NCBI RefSeq assembly: GCF_900290235.1
Contig: NZ_OLMK01000026.1
Coordinates: 62,001 to 126,000, forward strand
From: Streptomyces sp. MA5143a
GTDB lineage: Bacteria; Actinomycetota; Actinomycetes; Streptomycetales; Streptomycetaceae
Length of the DNA stretch: 64,000 nt
Direction: 5' to 3'
Positions 15,971 to 25,581 of the stretch are shown piece after piece (positions within the stretch are counted from its first letter, which is position 1; each line of letters starts with the position of its first letter). The position numbers and the translations under genes are program-made. The notes under the pieces were generated by a model that did not search any database, had not been told where the DNA came from, and saw only the letters and a list, made by a program, of their open reading frames with translations.

Positions 15971-17599
15971 TCACTCCTCGTCACCGCCGGTGACACCGCT
16001 CGTCAGACCGCCGGCGTCGGCGCCGCCGCTCTCCTCGTCCGGCGGCGGGCTGTCCGAGGGCTCCGGCTCCTGTGAAGTCGTCGGCTCCTCCTCCGAGGGC
16101 TCCTCGCTCGTCGGCTCCTCGGCAGGCTCGCTCTGCGTGGGCTTCTCACTGAAGCTCGGTGTCCGCGGGACCGGGGGCGTGTAGTTCTGGTTGTTCCCCG
16201 AGTCGGTATTGCCGCCCGAGTCGTCCTGGCTCTCCTCGGCGCTCGGCGTCTCGTCGTCGTTCTTGTCCTTGCTGGACGAGGAGGCCGACGGCGACTTGGT
16301 GACCTCGTTGCCGTTGCCGGTCTTGTCGCCGTTGCCGTTCAGCGCCAGGGCGACGCCCGCCGCGATGGCGATCACCGCGAGGACCGCGAGGATCCACAGC
16401 TTGCCGCGGCCGCTGCCCCGGTTGCCGCCGCCCTCGAAGCCGCCGTCGTCGCGGCCGCCGTAGCCGGGGAGGATCGGCTGCGGGATCTGTGAGGTGCCCT
16501 CGCCGGGGTGGGGCATGACGGTCGTCCCGGCCATACCGCCCGGCGGGGTGTGCCGGCCCTCGTGCAGGGTGACGGGCCCGGTGTTCCAGGTGCCGGTGTG
16601 GCTGCCCTGGTCGTACAGCATCTCCAGGCCGTACTGGACGAGGCCGCGCATCTCCTCGGCCGTCTGGAAGCGGTCGTCGGGCTCCTTGGCGAGGGAGCGC
16701 ATGACGAGGCCGTCGAGCTCCGGCGGCGCCGCCGGGGCGACCTCGGACGGCGGGACCGGGATGTCCTGCACATGCTGGTAGACCACCGACAGCGGGGTCT
16801 CACCGACGAAGGGCGGACGCAGCGCCAGCAGTTCATAGAGCAGGCAGCCCGTCGCGTACAGGTCGGAGCGGTGGTCGACGGCCTTGCCGAGCGCCTGCTC
16901 CGGCGACAGGTACTGGGGCGTGCCCATGACCATGCCGGTCTGCGTCATCGTGGTGGACGCGCCGTGCAGGGCGCGCGCGATGCCGAAGTCCATCACCTTC
17001 ACCGCGCCGTTGGTGGTGATGATGACGTTGGCCGGCTTGATGTCACGGTGCACGATGCCGTGCTGGTGGGAGTAGGCGAGCGCCTCGAGTACACCCGAGA
17101 CGATGATCAGCGCCTGCTCGGGGCCGGGTGCCTCGGCGTTGAGCAGCAGGTCACGGATGGTGCGGCCCTCGACCAGCTCCATGACGATGTACGGCACGGG
17201 AGTGCCGTTCACGATGTCCTCGCCGGAGTCGTAGACCGCCACGATGGAGTGGTGGTTGAGGCCGGCCACGGACTGCGCCTCACGCGTGAAGCGGGCCTTG
17301 GAGATGGGGTCCTCGGCGAGGTCCGAGCGCAGCAGTTTGACCGCGACGGTACGACCGAGGCGCACGTCCTCGGCCGCGAACACCTCGGCCATGCCGCCCC
17401 GGCCGAGTCTGTGCGTCAGCCGGTAACGACCGTCGCCGACAAGCCCGCCGTTGCCCCACTGCTCCGGCGCATCTGACATTCCGCCGCCAGTCGCCTCGGG
17501 GTCGGACGGGCCCTGAGAGCGCTGCTGCTGTGCCATCAGTCCTCGCCGTCGTTTCTGCCCGCGGTCCGCGCGGTTCTTGTTACGGTCTCCGTCGGCCAC
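15971..17599 (-). CDS. Receptor-type serine/threonine protein kinase
   Basis: About 542 residues. Cytoplasmic Hanks-type kinase domain with the glycine loop LGRGGMAEVF, VAVKLL lysine, HRDIKPANVI catalytic loop, DFG in VMDFGIARAL, and activation-loop Thr residues in TTMTQTGMVMGTPQYLSPEQ. One transmembrane helix (LWILAVLAVIAIAAGVALAL) follows, then an extracellular tail rich in Ser, Glu, Pro and Asn with no PASTA repeat. GTG 17599 has GAAGG 7 nt upstream; ATG 17536 is the alternative. It is divergent from a second kinase across a 327-bp gap. The ligand is unknown. Confidence 0.9.
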   Translation of the reverse strand: MADGDRNKNRADRGQKRRRGLMAQQQRSQGPSDPEATGGGMSDAPEQWGNGGLVGDGRYRLTHRLGRGGMAEVFAAEDVRLGRTVAVKLLRSDLAEDPISKARFTREAQSVAGLNHHSIVAVYDSGEDIVNGTPVPYIVMELVEGRTIRDLLLNAEAPGPEQALIIVSGVLEALAYSHQHGIVHRDIKPANVIITTNGAVKVMDFGIARALHGASTTMTQTGMVMGTPQYLSPEQALGKAVDHRSDLYATGCLLYELLALRPPFVGETPLSVVYQHVQDIPVPPSEVAPAAPPELDGLVMRSLAKEPDDRFQTAEEMRGLVQYGLEMLYDQGSHTGTWNTGPVTLHEGRHTPPGGMAGTTVMPHPGEGTSQIPQPILPGYGGRDDGGFEGGGNRGSGRGKLWILAVLAVIAIAAGVALALNGNGDKTGNGNEVTKSPSASSSSKDKNDDETPSAEESQDDSGGNTDSGNNQNYTPPVPRTPSFSEKPTQSEPAEEPTSEEPSEEEPTTSQEPEPSDSPPPDEESGGADAGGLTSGVTGGDEE

Positions 17600-17926
17600 G
17601 CTACAGCCTTCCCGCAAGGGGCCGGTCCGACTTCGATGCGCGACCGGCAACGAGGGGGCTCGCGACGGATTCAAGGTGGATTCAGGGATTGACCGGCCAT
17701 GAAACCCGCCCCGCGCGCACTCGTGCAAGTTCTGTGTACCGGGCGTACGCCCCCTGTAACGCTTCCGCGACGCTTCTTTCGCGTACGGTCACGGAACGGG
17801 CACCGCGCTTGACGTGTCAGTGCCCTGGGGCAGACTTGGCCGGGAATAGCACAAAGGATCACCGGGATCACCGATCGCGGACGCCCGCCGAGGGGCTCCG
17901 CGCGCGCCGATGGGGGACGCAGGAAG
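17600..17926. other. Divergent intergenic region between two kinase genes
   Basis: 327 bp without a supported gene. It must contain the promoters of both kinases. A TTGACG hexamer at 17809-17814 is a possible -35 element for the rightward gene, but no convincing -10 lies at the right distance. I see no repeat or operator. Confidence 0.5.
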
Positions 17927-19573
17927 ATGAGCCAGGACGCCGCACAAGGCCGGTACGCGGGGCGTTCGCTCGCCGGCGGCCGCTATCAGCTGCGTGACCT
18001 GCTCGGTGAGGGCGGCATGGCATCCGTCCACCTCGCGTACGACTCCGTGCTCGACCGACAGGTCGCTATCAAGACACTTCACACCGAGCTCGGCCGCGAG
18101 CAGGCCTTCCGCGAGCGCTTCCGCCGCGAGGCGCAGGCCGTGGCGAAGCTCACCCACACGAACATCGTCTCGGTCTTCGACACCGGCGAGGACGACCTCG
18201 ACGGCCTGACGACGCCGTACATCGTCATGGAGTACATCGAGGGCAGGCCGCTGGGCTCGGTCCTCGACGCGGACATCCAGCAGCAGGGCGCGATGCCCGC
18301 CGACAAGGCGCTGAAGATCACCGCGGATGTGCTGGCGGCCCTGGAGATCAGCCACGAGATGGGCCTGGTCCACCGGGACATCAAGCCGGGCAACGTGATG
18401 ATGACCAAGCGCGGTGTCGTCAAGGTCATGGACTTCGGCATCGCCCGCGCCATGCAGTCCGGTGTCACGTCGATGACGCAGACCGGCATGGTCGTCGGCA
18501 CCCCGCAGTACCTCTCGCCCGAGCAGGCCCTCGGCCGCGGTGTCGACGCCCGCTCCGACCTGTACTCGGTCGGCATCATGCTGTTCCAGCTGACGACCGG
18601 GCGGCTGCCGTTCGAGGCGGACTCGCCGCTGGCCATCGCGTACGCCCACGTCCAGGAGGAGCCGGTCGCTCCCTCCTCGATCAACCGTTCGCTGCCGCCG
18701 GCCGTGGACGCCCTCGTCGCCCGCGCGCTGAAGAAGAACCCGAACGAGCGGTTCCCGAGCGCCGAGGCCATGCGGGACGAGTGCCTGCGGGTCGCCGCCT
18801 CCCTCCAGCCCGTCGCGCCGAGCATCGTGCCGGGCGCCCAGACGTCGAACGGCGCCGGGGTGTCGTCGGCGGTCTTCCCGCCCATCGACCAGACGGGCGC
18901 GCCGCAGTCGGGCAGTGTCCAGACGCCGTACCAGCCGCCGTCGACGGGCGGATACGGCCCCCCGACGCCCGCGCCGGCCCCCGCCCCGTCGTACGGCTAC
19001 CCGCAGCAGGGCGGGTACCAGCCGCCGCCCCAGACCTCCGCGTACGCGCCGCAGCAGGGCGCGGCCACGCCTCCGCCGTACAACATCACGCCGCAGCAGT
19101 CCTCCCTGTCGGCCGGGCACTCCGGGGGCGGCAAGAGCAACAAGGGTGTCGTCATCGGCGCGATCGTCGTCTCGCTCGTCGCGATCGGTGGTCTGATCGC
19201 GGCCCTCTCGCTGAACGGCAAGGACGACGAGGGCGGCGACAGCGGCGCCAAGGCGTCCTCCTCGCCGACCGTGGTGGAGGGACACAAGGGCCCCGACACG
19301 TCGAAGGTCGTCGAGACCACCGAGTGCACGGAGCCGGTCGAGTCCTACAACGACCCCGAGAAGGTCGAACTCCCGGACTTCACCTTCAAGAACATCGACT
19401 CGGTGAAGAAGTGCCTCCAGGCCGCGGGCTGGGAGTACGACACCAAGGACGTCGACGAGAACACGTACGGCGAGGGCACCGTCATGGAGCAGTACCCCTC
19501 GGCGAACGAGGACGTCGACCCCAAGCAGATGCCGACGATCGTCCTCAAGGTCTCCACGGGCAACCCGGCCTGA
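17927..19573 (+). CDS. Receptor-type serine/threonine protein kinase with one PASTA-like domain
   Basis: 548 residues. Kinase domain with LLGEGGMASVHLAYD, VAIKTLHTEL, HRDIKPGNVMM, VMDFGIARAM and MTQTGMVVGTPQYLSPEQAL, all catalytic residues present. A Pro/Tyr/Gln-rich juxtamembrane linker (about 290-385) and one transmembrane helix (GVVIGAIVVSLVAIGGLIAA) follow. The extracellular end is a single PASTA-like domain (ELPDFTFKNIDSVKKCLQAA...GEGTVMEQYPSANEDV) preceded by a Cys-containing segment, so a disulfide is possible. ATG 17927 is supported by AGGAAG at 17921-17926. Divergent paralogue of the kinase to its left. Confidence 0.9.
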   Translation: MSQDAAQGRYAGRSLAGGRYQLRDLLGEGGMASVHLAYDSVLDRQVAIKTLHTELGREQAFRERFRREAQAVAKLTHTNIVSVFDTGEDDLDGLTTPYIVMEYIEGRPLGSVLDADIQQQGAMPADKALKITADVLAALEISHEMGLVHRDIKPGNVMMTKRGVVKVMDFGIARAMQSGVTSMTQTGMVVGTPQYLSPEQALGRGVDARSDLYSVGIMLFQLTTGRLPFEADSPLAIAYAHVQEEPVAPSSINRSLPPAVDALVARALKKNPNERFPSAEAMRDECLRVAASLQPVAPSIVPGAQTSNGAGVSSAVFPPIDQTGAPQSGSVQTPYQPPSTGGYGPPTPAPAPAPSYGYPQQGGYQPPPQTSAYAPQQGAATPPPYNITPQQSSLSAGHSGGGKSNKGVVIGAIVVSLVAIGGLIAALSLNGKDDEGGDSGAKASSSPTVVEGHKGPDTSKVVETTECTEPVESYNDPEKVELPDFTFKNIDSVKKCLQAAGWEYDTKDVDENTYGEGTVMEQYPSANEDVDPKQMPTIVLKVSTGNPA

Positions 19574-19593
19574 CACCGGCCGCCCACCGACGG

Positions 19594-19630
19594 GGGAAGG
19601 GCCCGGCACTCCATGTGCCGGGCCCTTCCC
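19594..19630. terminator. Hairpin terminator between the kinase gene and bpa
   Basis: Perfect 16-bp stem, 19594-19609 with 19615-19630, loop of 5 nt, 20 nt after the kinase stop codon and upstream of the convergent bpa 3' end. It could act in both directions. Confidence 0.8.
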
Positions 19631-19677
19631 GTGCCTACGGTGGGGGGTGTCGCGGGGCCGCGCGGGTCGTGGAGACC

Positions 19678-20220
19678 TTAGAGGTACGGGCCGCCCGAGC
19701 GGCCGAGGGTGCGGGGGTCGTCGTCCCCCTCGTGGCCGCCGACGCCGGGGGGCAGGGCGCGCCGCATCTGCTCCAACTGGGCCCGGGCCGCCATCTGCTG
19801 GGCGAACAGCGTGGTCTGGATCCCGTGGAAGAGGCCTTCGAGCCAGCCGACCAACTGGGCCTGCGCGATCCGCAGTTCCGCGTCGCTGGGAATCGCCTCG
19901 TCGGTGAAGGGCAGGGAGAGCCGTTCGAGCTCCTCGACCAGCTCGGGTGCCAGCCCGTCCTCCAGCTCCTTGACGGAGCTGGCGTGGATCTCCTTCAGCC
20001 GGGCCCGGCTCGCCTCGTCGAGGGGTGCCACCCGCACCTCCTCCAGCAGCTGCTTGATCATGCTGCCGATGCGCATGACCTTCGCGGGCTGTTCCACCAT
20101 CTCCGTCACGGGAACCTCGCGGGAGTCCTCGTCTCCGCCACCGCCCACCGCCATTCCGTCCTGGCCCACGACCAGGATCTGGGGCTGTTCGGGCGATCGT
20201 TCGTTCCTCGGCATCTCCAT
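19678..20220 (-). CDS. bpa: Bacterial proteasome activator Bpa (DUF2587)
   Basis: 180 residues. The helical core KVMRIGSMIKQLLEEVRVAP through WLEGLFHGIQTTLFAQQMAA matches the Bpa/PafE family, which forms a dodecameric ring that docks on the 20S proteasome and lets it degrade unfolded proteins without ATP. The last four residues, GPYL, match the C-terminal tail that inserts into proteasome pockets in mycobacteria (there GQYL). ATG 20220 is chosen; GTG 20238 would add six residues. It lies convergent to the kinase gene. The proteasome genes themselves are not in this window. Confidence 0.92.
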   Translation of the reverse strand: MEMPRNERSPEQPQILVVGQDGMAVGGGGDEDSREVPVTEMVEQPAKVMRIGSMIKQLLEEVRVAPLDEASRARLKEIHASSVKELEDGLAPELVEELERLSLPFTDEAIPSDAELRIAQAQLVGWLEGLFHGIQTTLFAQQMAARAQLEQMRRALPPGVGGHEGDDDPRTLGRSGGPYL

Positions 20221-20499
20221 GCCGCCATTCTCTCGCACGCCTGCACCTCACCGACGTGGTGCCCCCGACACAGCGTGATCCACCGTTCACGTAGGAGGTC
20301 CGGACGTTCCGGGGGCGGGACGACGGCACGCCTGGTGGCTCTTGAGCGCGGGTGGGGACGCTGGGGCTCCGGGGCCGTCGGGGGTCGATGGCTCGGGGCT
20401 CCGGGGTGGCGGCTTGCCGCTCTCGCGCGTGGTCGCCGCCGGTCATCGGCCGGATGAGGCCGAGATGCCGGGGTGTGGGGCGCGTGTGACGCTGAGTTC

Positions 20500-20937
20500 G
20501 TGGTTCCTCGACTCAGGCTCTGTTCGTCGCACGTGACGGGACTGGTCCTCGTCACGGGACTCCTCATGGTCCCGGTGGCGGGCACGGTGCCGTCCGTCCA
20601 CGCGCCCGTCGAGCCCGCCCCCGGCTCCTCCTGGGCCGGCAGCCGCGCGGGAGAGGGCCGGGAGCGCCCAGGACGCCCGGACGCGGGGCTCATGGACCCG
20701 GAGGACCTCTACGAAGCCTCCACGGAGCCGACCGCGGCCCCGGACGACCCTGCGGGCACCGCGACGCCCGAGCCGTCGCAGAACGCCGCGCTGCCCCCCG
20801 CCTCACCCGCCGGCCGAGCGGGCGCCGAAGCCGCCGAGGGACCCGTGCTGGAGGCCCTCGCCCTGGGCGGCGGCCTCATGCTGATGGGCGTCGGCCTGGG
20901 CCTGGCCTTCGTGGGCCTGCGGATCCGGAAGGGCTGA
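20500..20937 (+). CDS. Small exported membrane-anchored protein of unknown function
   Basis: About 145 residues. An N-terminal signal-like segment ([20 protein letters not shown]), a long Pro/Ala/Glu/Gly-rich low-complexity middle, and a C-terminal helix [20 protein letters not shown] ending in RIRKG predict an extracellular stalk held by a C-terminal transmembrane anchor. There is no LPxTG-type sorting motif. I do not recognise a family. The start could be GTG 20500, GTG 20473 or GTG 20533; 20500 gives the best signal peptide. Codon use is typical of the genome. Confidence 0.55.
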   Translation: MVPRLRLCSSHVTGLVLVTGLLMVPVAGTVPSVHAPVEPAPGSSWAGSRAGEGRERPGRPDAGLMDPEDLYEASTEPTAAPDDPAGTATPEPSQNAALPPASPAGRAGAEAAEGPVLEALALGGGLMLMGVGLGLAFVGLRIRKG

Positions 20938-21173
20938 GGGGGCGGGGCCGGCCGTTCCGCCGCGACGGCCGCCGACCTGCGCCGCCGGTCCGCGCCCCGC
21001 CCCGCCCTTCGCCGCCGCTCGGCCCGCGTGCGGCCTGGGCGGTGGCGTCGACAACGGCCTCCGTACGGCTCGTCGTACAGCGTTCGAGTGACTTGTACGG
21101 TCACTCGTACGGGCCATACGCCCGGAGCCGCCCGCCGACGCGGCGGAGCCGCCGGCGGGCACGAGGGGGACGG

Positions 21174-22154
21174 CTACGGCACCACCAGCAGCACCTTGCC
21201 GACGTGGCCGCTCTCCTCCAGGACCCGGTGGGCCGTGGCCGCGTCGTGCATCGGGATCTCCTGGTCGACGACGGGGACCACCCGACCACCGGCGACCAGC
21301 GGCCACACGTGCTCGCGTACGGCGGCGACGATGGCCGTCTTCTCCTCCAGGGGCCGGGCACGCAGCGAGGTCGCGCTGATGGCGGCCCGCTTGGCGAGGA
21401 GCGCCCCGATGTTCAGCTCGCCCTTGACGCCGCCCTGCATGCCGATGATGGCGAGACGGCCGTTGACGGCGAGGAGCCGGACATTGCGGTCGAGGTACTT
21501 CGCCCCCATGTTGTCGAGGATGACGTCGGCCCCCTTGCCGTCGGTGGCCTTGCGGACCTCCTCGACGAAGTCCTGCTCGCGGTAGTTGATCAGGATGTCG
21601 GCGCCGAGCTCGGCGCACCGGCGGAGCTTCTCCTCGGTGCCCGCGGTGACGGCGACCTTCGCGCCGACCGCCTTCGCCAGCTGGATGGCCATCGTGCCGA
21701 TGCCGCTGGAGCCGCCGTGGACGAGGAGGGTCTCGCCCGGACGGAGGTGGGCGATCATGAAGACGTTCGACCAGACCGTGCAGACCACCTCGGGCAGCGC
21801 GGCCGCCCGGTTGAGGTCGAGGCCGGAGGGGACGGGCAGCAGCTGGCCGGCCGGGACGGCGACCTTCTCCGCGTAGCCGCCACCCGAGAGCAGCGCGCAC
21901 ACCTCGTCGCCGACGCTCCATCCGGACACGCCGGACCCGACCGCCGCGATACGTCCGGAGCACTCCAGGCCGGGGTAGGGGGAGGCGCCCGGTGGGGGGT
22001 CGTAGAAGCCCTGCCGCTGGAGCAGATCGGCGCGGTTCACCGCGCTCGCCGCCACCTCGACGAGCACTTCGCCCTCGCCGGGCTCGGGGTCGGGGACCTC
22101 GTCCCACACCAGGGCCTCGGGTCCACCGGGTTCGGGAATCGTGATCGCATGCAT
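21174..22154 (-). CDS. NAD(P)H-quinone oxidoreductase (zinc-independent MDR family)
   Basis: 326 residues, typical for the PIG3/QorB-like branch of medium-chain dehydrogenases. The GroES-like N-terminal half ([20 protein letters not shown]) lacks the structural zinc cysteines, and the Rossmann half has [19 protein letters not shown]. The family reduces quinones with NADPH; the substrate here is not known. Transcribed alone from ATG 22154. Confidence 0.88.
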   Translation of the reverse strand: MHAITIPEPGGPEALVWDEVPDPEPGEGEVLVEVAASAVNRADLLQRQGFYDPPPGASPYPGLECSGRIAAVGSGVSGWSVGDEVCALLSGGGYAEKVAVPAGQLLPVPSGLDLNRAAALPEVVCTVWSNVFMIAHLRPGETLLVHGGSSGIGTMAIQLAKAVGAKVAVTAGTEEKLRRCAELGADILINYREQDFVEEVRKATDGKGADVILDNMGAKYLDRNVRLLAVNGRLAIIGMQGGVKGELNIGALLAKRAAISATSLRARPLEEKTAIVAAVREHVWPLVAGGRVVPVVDQEIPMHDAATAHRVLEESGHVGKVLLVVP

Positions 22155-22439
22155 GGGGGGACGCTACTCCTCGTCCCTCCGCCACTCCCAGCGTGCCCGG
22201 GGTCCGTACGCGACCAGCGACCACGCCGGTCATGCCCTCGACCTCGCCCGGCGCACCCTCGCCACCGCCGAGGCCCCAGCCGAGTCCGGCGCCGCGACGG
22301 CGGAAATTGGGGTGCGTTCGATCCCCGTCGGCGGGACCGTGGAGAAATCACGCCCGCACGGCCGATGAGTTCCGGCAGAACCGGCGGTCTCCCCTTGCGT
22401 AGCCCCGGACACGGGCCAGTACGCGGAAGGACCTCAGAC

Positions 22440-23462
22440 ATGAGCGCACAGACATCCGGCCTCGCGATCGAGACCGCGGGTCTGGTGAAGACGTTCGGCG
22501 AGACCCGGGCCGTCGACGGCGTCGACCTCGCCGTGCCGGCCGGCACGGTCTACGGCGTCCTCGGCCCGAACGGCGCCGGCAAGACCACCACGGTGAAGAT
22601 GCTCGCCACCCTGCTGCGACCCGACGGCGGCGAGGCCCATGTCTTCGGTCATGACGTCGTCCGCGAGGCCGACGAGGTACGCGGCAGGGTGAGTCTGACG
22701 GGGCAGTACGCCTCCGTGGACGAGGACCTGACCGGCACCGAGAACCTGGTGCTGCTGGGCCGTCTCCTCGGCCACGACAAACGGGCGGCGCGGCTCCGCT
22801 CCGAGCAGCTGCTGGAGGCCTTCGGGCTGAGCGAGGCCGCCGGGAAACAGGTCAAGCACTACTCGGGCGGCATGCGGCGCCGGATCGACATCGCCGCATC
22901 CATCCTGAACACCCCGGATCTACTGTTCCTCGACGAGCCGACGACCGGTCTCGACCCGCGCAGCCGCAACCAGGTGTGGGACATCGTGCGCGCGGTGGTC
23001 GCCCAGGGCACGACGGTGCTGCTGACCACGCAGTATCTGGACGAGGCGGACCAACTGGCGTCCCGGATCGCCGTGATCGACCGCGGCAAGGTGATCGCGG
23101 AGGGCACGAAGGGCGAGCTGAAGGCGTCCGTGGGGGCCGGTTCGGTCCATCTGCGGCTGCGGGACGCCGTCCAGCGTCCACAGGCCGAGGAGATCCTGCG
23201 TCTCGCGCTCGACGCCGAGGTACAGCGGGAGCCGGATCCGGTGGCGCTGACGGCGCGCGTGGGCGGCGGGTCCGCCAACGGCCAGGGTGCCGCCGAGGCC
23301 GCGGCCCGCGCCCTCGCAGAGCTGGCCCGCGTCGGCGTCGTCGTCGACAACTTCTCGCTGGGGCAGCCCAGCCTGGACGAGGTGTTCCTCGCCCTCACCG
23401 GACACGACACCAAGGCCCACGACTCCCGACACGTCGAGAAGAAGGACGAGGCGGCGGCATGA
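22440..23462 (+). CDS. DrrA-like ABC transporter ATP-binding protein
   Basis: 340 residues. Walker [12 protein letters not shown]-loop [13 protein letters not shown], signature YSGGMRRR, Walker [13 protein letters not shown] and the switch-region His replaced by Gln ([12 protein letters not shown]) as in daunorubicin-resistance DrrA proteins. The C-terminal 90 residues are the DrrA-type extension. It powers export by the permease whose ATG overlaps its stop codon (ATGA, 23459-23462). No biosynthetic cluster is adjacent, so the cargo is unknown. ATG 22440 is preceded by GGAAGG. Confidence 0.92.
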   Translation: MSAQTSGLAIETAGLVKTFGETRAVDGVDLAVPAGTVYGVLGPNGAGKTTTVKMLATLLRPDGGEAHVFGHDVVREADEVRGRVSLTGQYASVDEDLTGTENLVLLGRLLGHDKRAARLRSEQLLEAFGLSEAAGKQVKHYSGGMRRRIDIAASILNTPDLLFLDEPTTGLDPRSRNQVWDIVRAVVAQGTTVLLTTQYLDEADQLASRIAVIDRGKVIAEGTKGELKASVGAGSVHLRLRDAVQRPQAEEILRLALDAEVQREPDPVALTARVGGGSANGQGAAEAAARALAELARVGVVVDNFSLGQPSLDEVFLALTGHDTKAHDSRHVEKKDEAAA

Positions 23463-24307
23463 GCACCGCGACCAGCACCGACAGCAAGGAACTCGCCCCC
23501 GTCAGCGCCGAGTCGCTCGCCGCGCTGCTCATCACCAGGGAACGCCCACCGCGGCCCAGCGCGCTGTCGGCGTCGCTGACCTTCGGCTGGCGGGCCATCC
23601 TCAAGATCAAGCACGTCCCGGAGCAGCTGTTCGACGTCACCGCCTTCCCGATCATGATGGTGCTGATGTACACGTACCTCTTCGGTGGTGCCCTGGCCGG
23701 CTCCCCGAAGGAGTACATCCAGTTCCTGCTGCCGGGCATCCTGGTGATGTCGGTCGTGATGATCACGATGTACACCGGTGTCTCGGTCAACACGGACATC
23801 GAGAAGGGTGTCTTCGACCGGTTCCGCTCGCTGCCGATCTGGCGGCCGTCGACGATGGTCGGCTATCTGCTGGGCGACGCCCTGCGGTACGCCATCGCCT
23901 CCGTGGTGATGCTCACCGTCGGCCTGATCCTCGGCTACCGGCCGGACGGCGGCGTCGTGGGCGTGGTCGCCGGGGTCGCGCTGCTCATCGTCTTCTCGTT
24001 CGCGTTCTCGTGGATCTGGACGATGTTCGGGCTGATGCTGCGCACCGAGAAGTCGGTGATGGGCGTCAGCATGATGGTGATCTTCCCGTTGACCTTCCTG
24101 TCCAACGTCTTCGTCGACCCGAGCACCATGCCGGGATGGCTCCAGGCGTTCGTCAACAACAGCCCGATCACCCATCTCGCCTCGGCGGTGCGCGAGCTGA
24201 TGGCGGGTGAGTGGCCCGCGGCCGAGGTCGCCTGGTCGCTCGGCTGGTCCGCCCTGTTCGTGCTCGTCTTCGGGCCGATCACGATGCGGCTGTACAACCG
24301 CAAGTAG
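23459..24307 (+). CDS. DrrB-like ABC-2 type transporter permease
   Basis: 282 residues with six predicted transmembrane helices and the ABC-2 motif region [23 protein letters not shown]...NNSPITHL that marks drug-exporter permeases. The hydrophilic N-terminal 40 residues are cytoplasmic. It overlaps the ATPase gene by 4 bp and is followed by a strong hairpin terminator, so the two genes form a closed operon. Confidence 0.92.
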   Translation: MSTATSTDSKELAPVSAESLAALLITRERPPRPSALSASLTFGWRAILKIKHVPEQLFDVTAFPIMMVLMYTYLFGGALAGSPKEYIQFLLPGILVMSVVMITMYTGVSVNTDIEKGVFDRFRSLPIWRPSTMVGYLLGDALRYAIASVVMLTVGLILGYRPDGGVVGVVAGVALLIVFSFAFSWIWTMFGLMLRTEKSVMGVSMMVIFPLTFLSNVFVDPSTMPGWLQAFVNNSPITHLASAVRELMAGEWPAAEVAWSLGWSALFVLVFGPITMRLYNRK

Positions 24308-24317
24308 CGGTCACACG

Positions 24318-24360
24318 ACGAGGGCGCCCCCGGACATCACATCTCCGGGGGCGCCCTCGT
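24318..24360. terminator. Bidirectional hairpin between the ABC operon and the channel gene
   Basis: A perfect 17-bp stem, 24318-24334 with 24344-24360, and a 9-nt loop separate two convergent genes. Confidence 0.8.
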
Positions 24361-24367
24361 GGTGTGG

Positions 24368-25468
24368 CTACGGCAGGTGCTTGGTCTCGGGAGTGATTTT
24401 GGTGCTCGGTGTGGCCCGGATGATCGTGATGAGGCGGTCCGTCAGCTGGAGTTCGCCGATGGACGGGTCGTCGTAGCCGAGCACCCGGTGGCCGCGCAGC
24501 ACACTGACGACCAGGTCCTCCGTCTCCCGTACCTTCCGCCCCACCTCGGCCTTTATGACGGGCCGTTCGACGATGTCGAGGCCGCTGCCCTGCTGGATGA
24601 GGTCCTCCATGACCATGCCGGCGGCGGGACTGAGCACCGAGAGACCGAGGAGCCGTCCGGCCGCGCTGGCACTGGTGATGACGACATCGGCCCCGGACTG
24701 CTTCAGCAGCGGCGCGTTCTCCTCCTCCCGGACGGCGGCCACGATCTTCGCGCCACGGTTCATCTGGCGCGCGGTCAGGGTGACCAGCACGGCGGTGTCG
24801 TCCCGGGCTGTGGAGATGATGATCTGCCGCGCCTTCTGCGCCTCGGCCCGCAGCAGCACATCGCTCCGGGTCGCGTCCCCCACGATGCCCGCGTATCCGT
24901 CGGCCGTCGCCGCCTCGATCACCTTGGAGCTGGGGTCCACGACGATGACCTGCTCCTTCTTCAGTCCCGTCGCGCAGACGGTCTGGATCGCCGACCGCCC
25001 CTTGGTCCCGAAGCCGACGACAACGGTGTGCTCCCTCAAGGCCGCCCTCCAGCGGTTCAGTCGCCATTCCTCGCGCGTGCGCTCCGTGAGGACCTCCAGC
25101 GTGGTGCCGACCAGGATGATCAGGAACAGCACGCGCAACGGTGTGATCACGAAGATGTTGGTGAGCCGGGCGGCGTCACTGACCGGGGTGATATCGCCGT
25201 ATCCGGTGGTCGAGAGGGTGACGGTGGCGTAGTAGAACGCGTCCAGCAGGTCGACGCGGCCGTCCGAGTTGTCGTTGTAGCCCTCGTGATCGGCGTAGAC
25301 GATGAACGCCGTCGCGACCAGGACGAGCAACGCCATCGCCAGCCGCTTGCCGACCTGGTGGCTGGGGCGCTCGACCTCCCTCTTCGGCAGCTTCACCGGA
25401 TGCGTCACATGACGCTCGTCCGCCGTGCGGGCGATCACGTCATAACCCGGCAGTTTCACGTGAAACAC
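24368..25468 (-). CDS. Potassium channel protein with TrkA-N/RCK domain
   Basis: 366 residues. Two transmembrane helices flank a pore loop with the K+ selectivity filter STTGYGD; the cytoplasmic part has a TrkA-N Rossmann domain (VVVGFGTKGRSAIQTV, IVVDPSS, IVGDATRSDVLLRA) and a TrkA-C-like end. This is the one-pore, RCK-regulated channel architecture. The GTG start at 25468 lies across a perfect parS palindrome (25453-25466), so residues 2-6 (FHVKL) are encoded by the ParB site. An in-frame GTG at 25459 is a possible later start. Confidence 0.88.
   Translation of the reverse strand: MFHVKLPGYDVIARTADERHVTHPVKLPKREVERPSHQVGKRLAMALLVLVATAFIVYADHEGYNDNSDGRVDLLDAFYYATVTLSTTGYGDITPVSDAARLTNIFVITPLRVLFLIILVGTTLEVLTERTREEWRLNRWRAALREHTVVVGFGTKGRSAIQTVCATGLKKEQVIVVDPSSKVIEAATADGYAGIVGDATRSDVLLRAEAQKARQIIISTARDDTAVLVTLTARQMNRGAKIVAAVREEENAPLLKQSGADVVITSASAAGRLLGLSVLSPAAGMVMEDLIQQGSGLDIVERPVIKAEVGRKVRETEDLVVSVLRGHRVLGYDDPSIGELQLTDRLITIIRATPSTKITPETKHLP
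25453..25466. other. parS site (perfect 14-bp ParB-binding palindrome)
   Basis: GTTTCACGTGAAAC, the Streptomyces parS consensus core. It overlaps codons 1-6 of the channel gene. First of three sites in about 130 bp. Confidence 0.92.
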
Positions 25469-25520
25469 TCCCCGCTTCCCCGTACATCCCCTGGCTTCAC
25501 TACGCCTTCATGTGCCCTTT

Positions 25521-25534
25521 GTTTCACGTGAAAC
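25521..25534. other. parS site
   Basis: Perfect GTTTCACGTGAAAC in the gap between the channel gene and moeA, 68 bp from the previous site. Confidence 0.92.
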
Positions 25535-25567
25535 CCCCACGCCCGCAAGCCGGTTGGGCCCCGGGAT

Positions 25568-25581
25568 GTTTCACGTGAAAC
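25568..25581. other. parS site overlapping the moeA stop codon
   Basis: Perfect GTTTCACGTGAAAC flanked by T and A, giving the full 16-mer at 25567-25582. The TGA stop of the moeA-like gene (minus strand) is inside the palindrome. Confidence 0.92.

Noticed and set aside
17789..20446. An 885-residue minus-strand frame across the second kinase and bpa
   Set aside because: A high-GC shadow with Arg/Gly/Ala-rich composition and no domains; the plus-strand kinase and minus-strand bpa frames have the motifs.
21042..22439. Long plus-strand frame continuous with the ABC ATPase gene
   Set aside because: The portion before ATG 22440 is antisense to the quinone oxidoreductase and has no family sequence; the ATPase starts at 22440.
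22440..24307. Part of an antibiotic biosynthetic cluster
   Set aside because: The DrrAB-like exporter has no biosynthetic, regulatory or resistance genes beside it and is bounded by unrelated genes.
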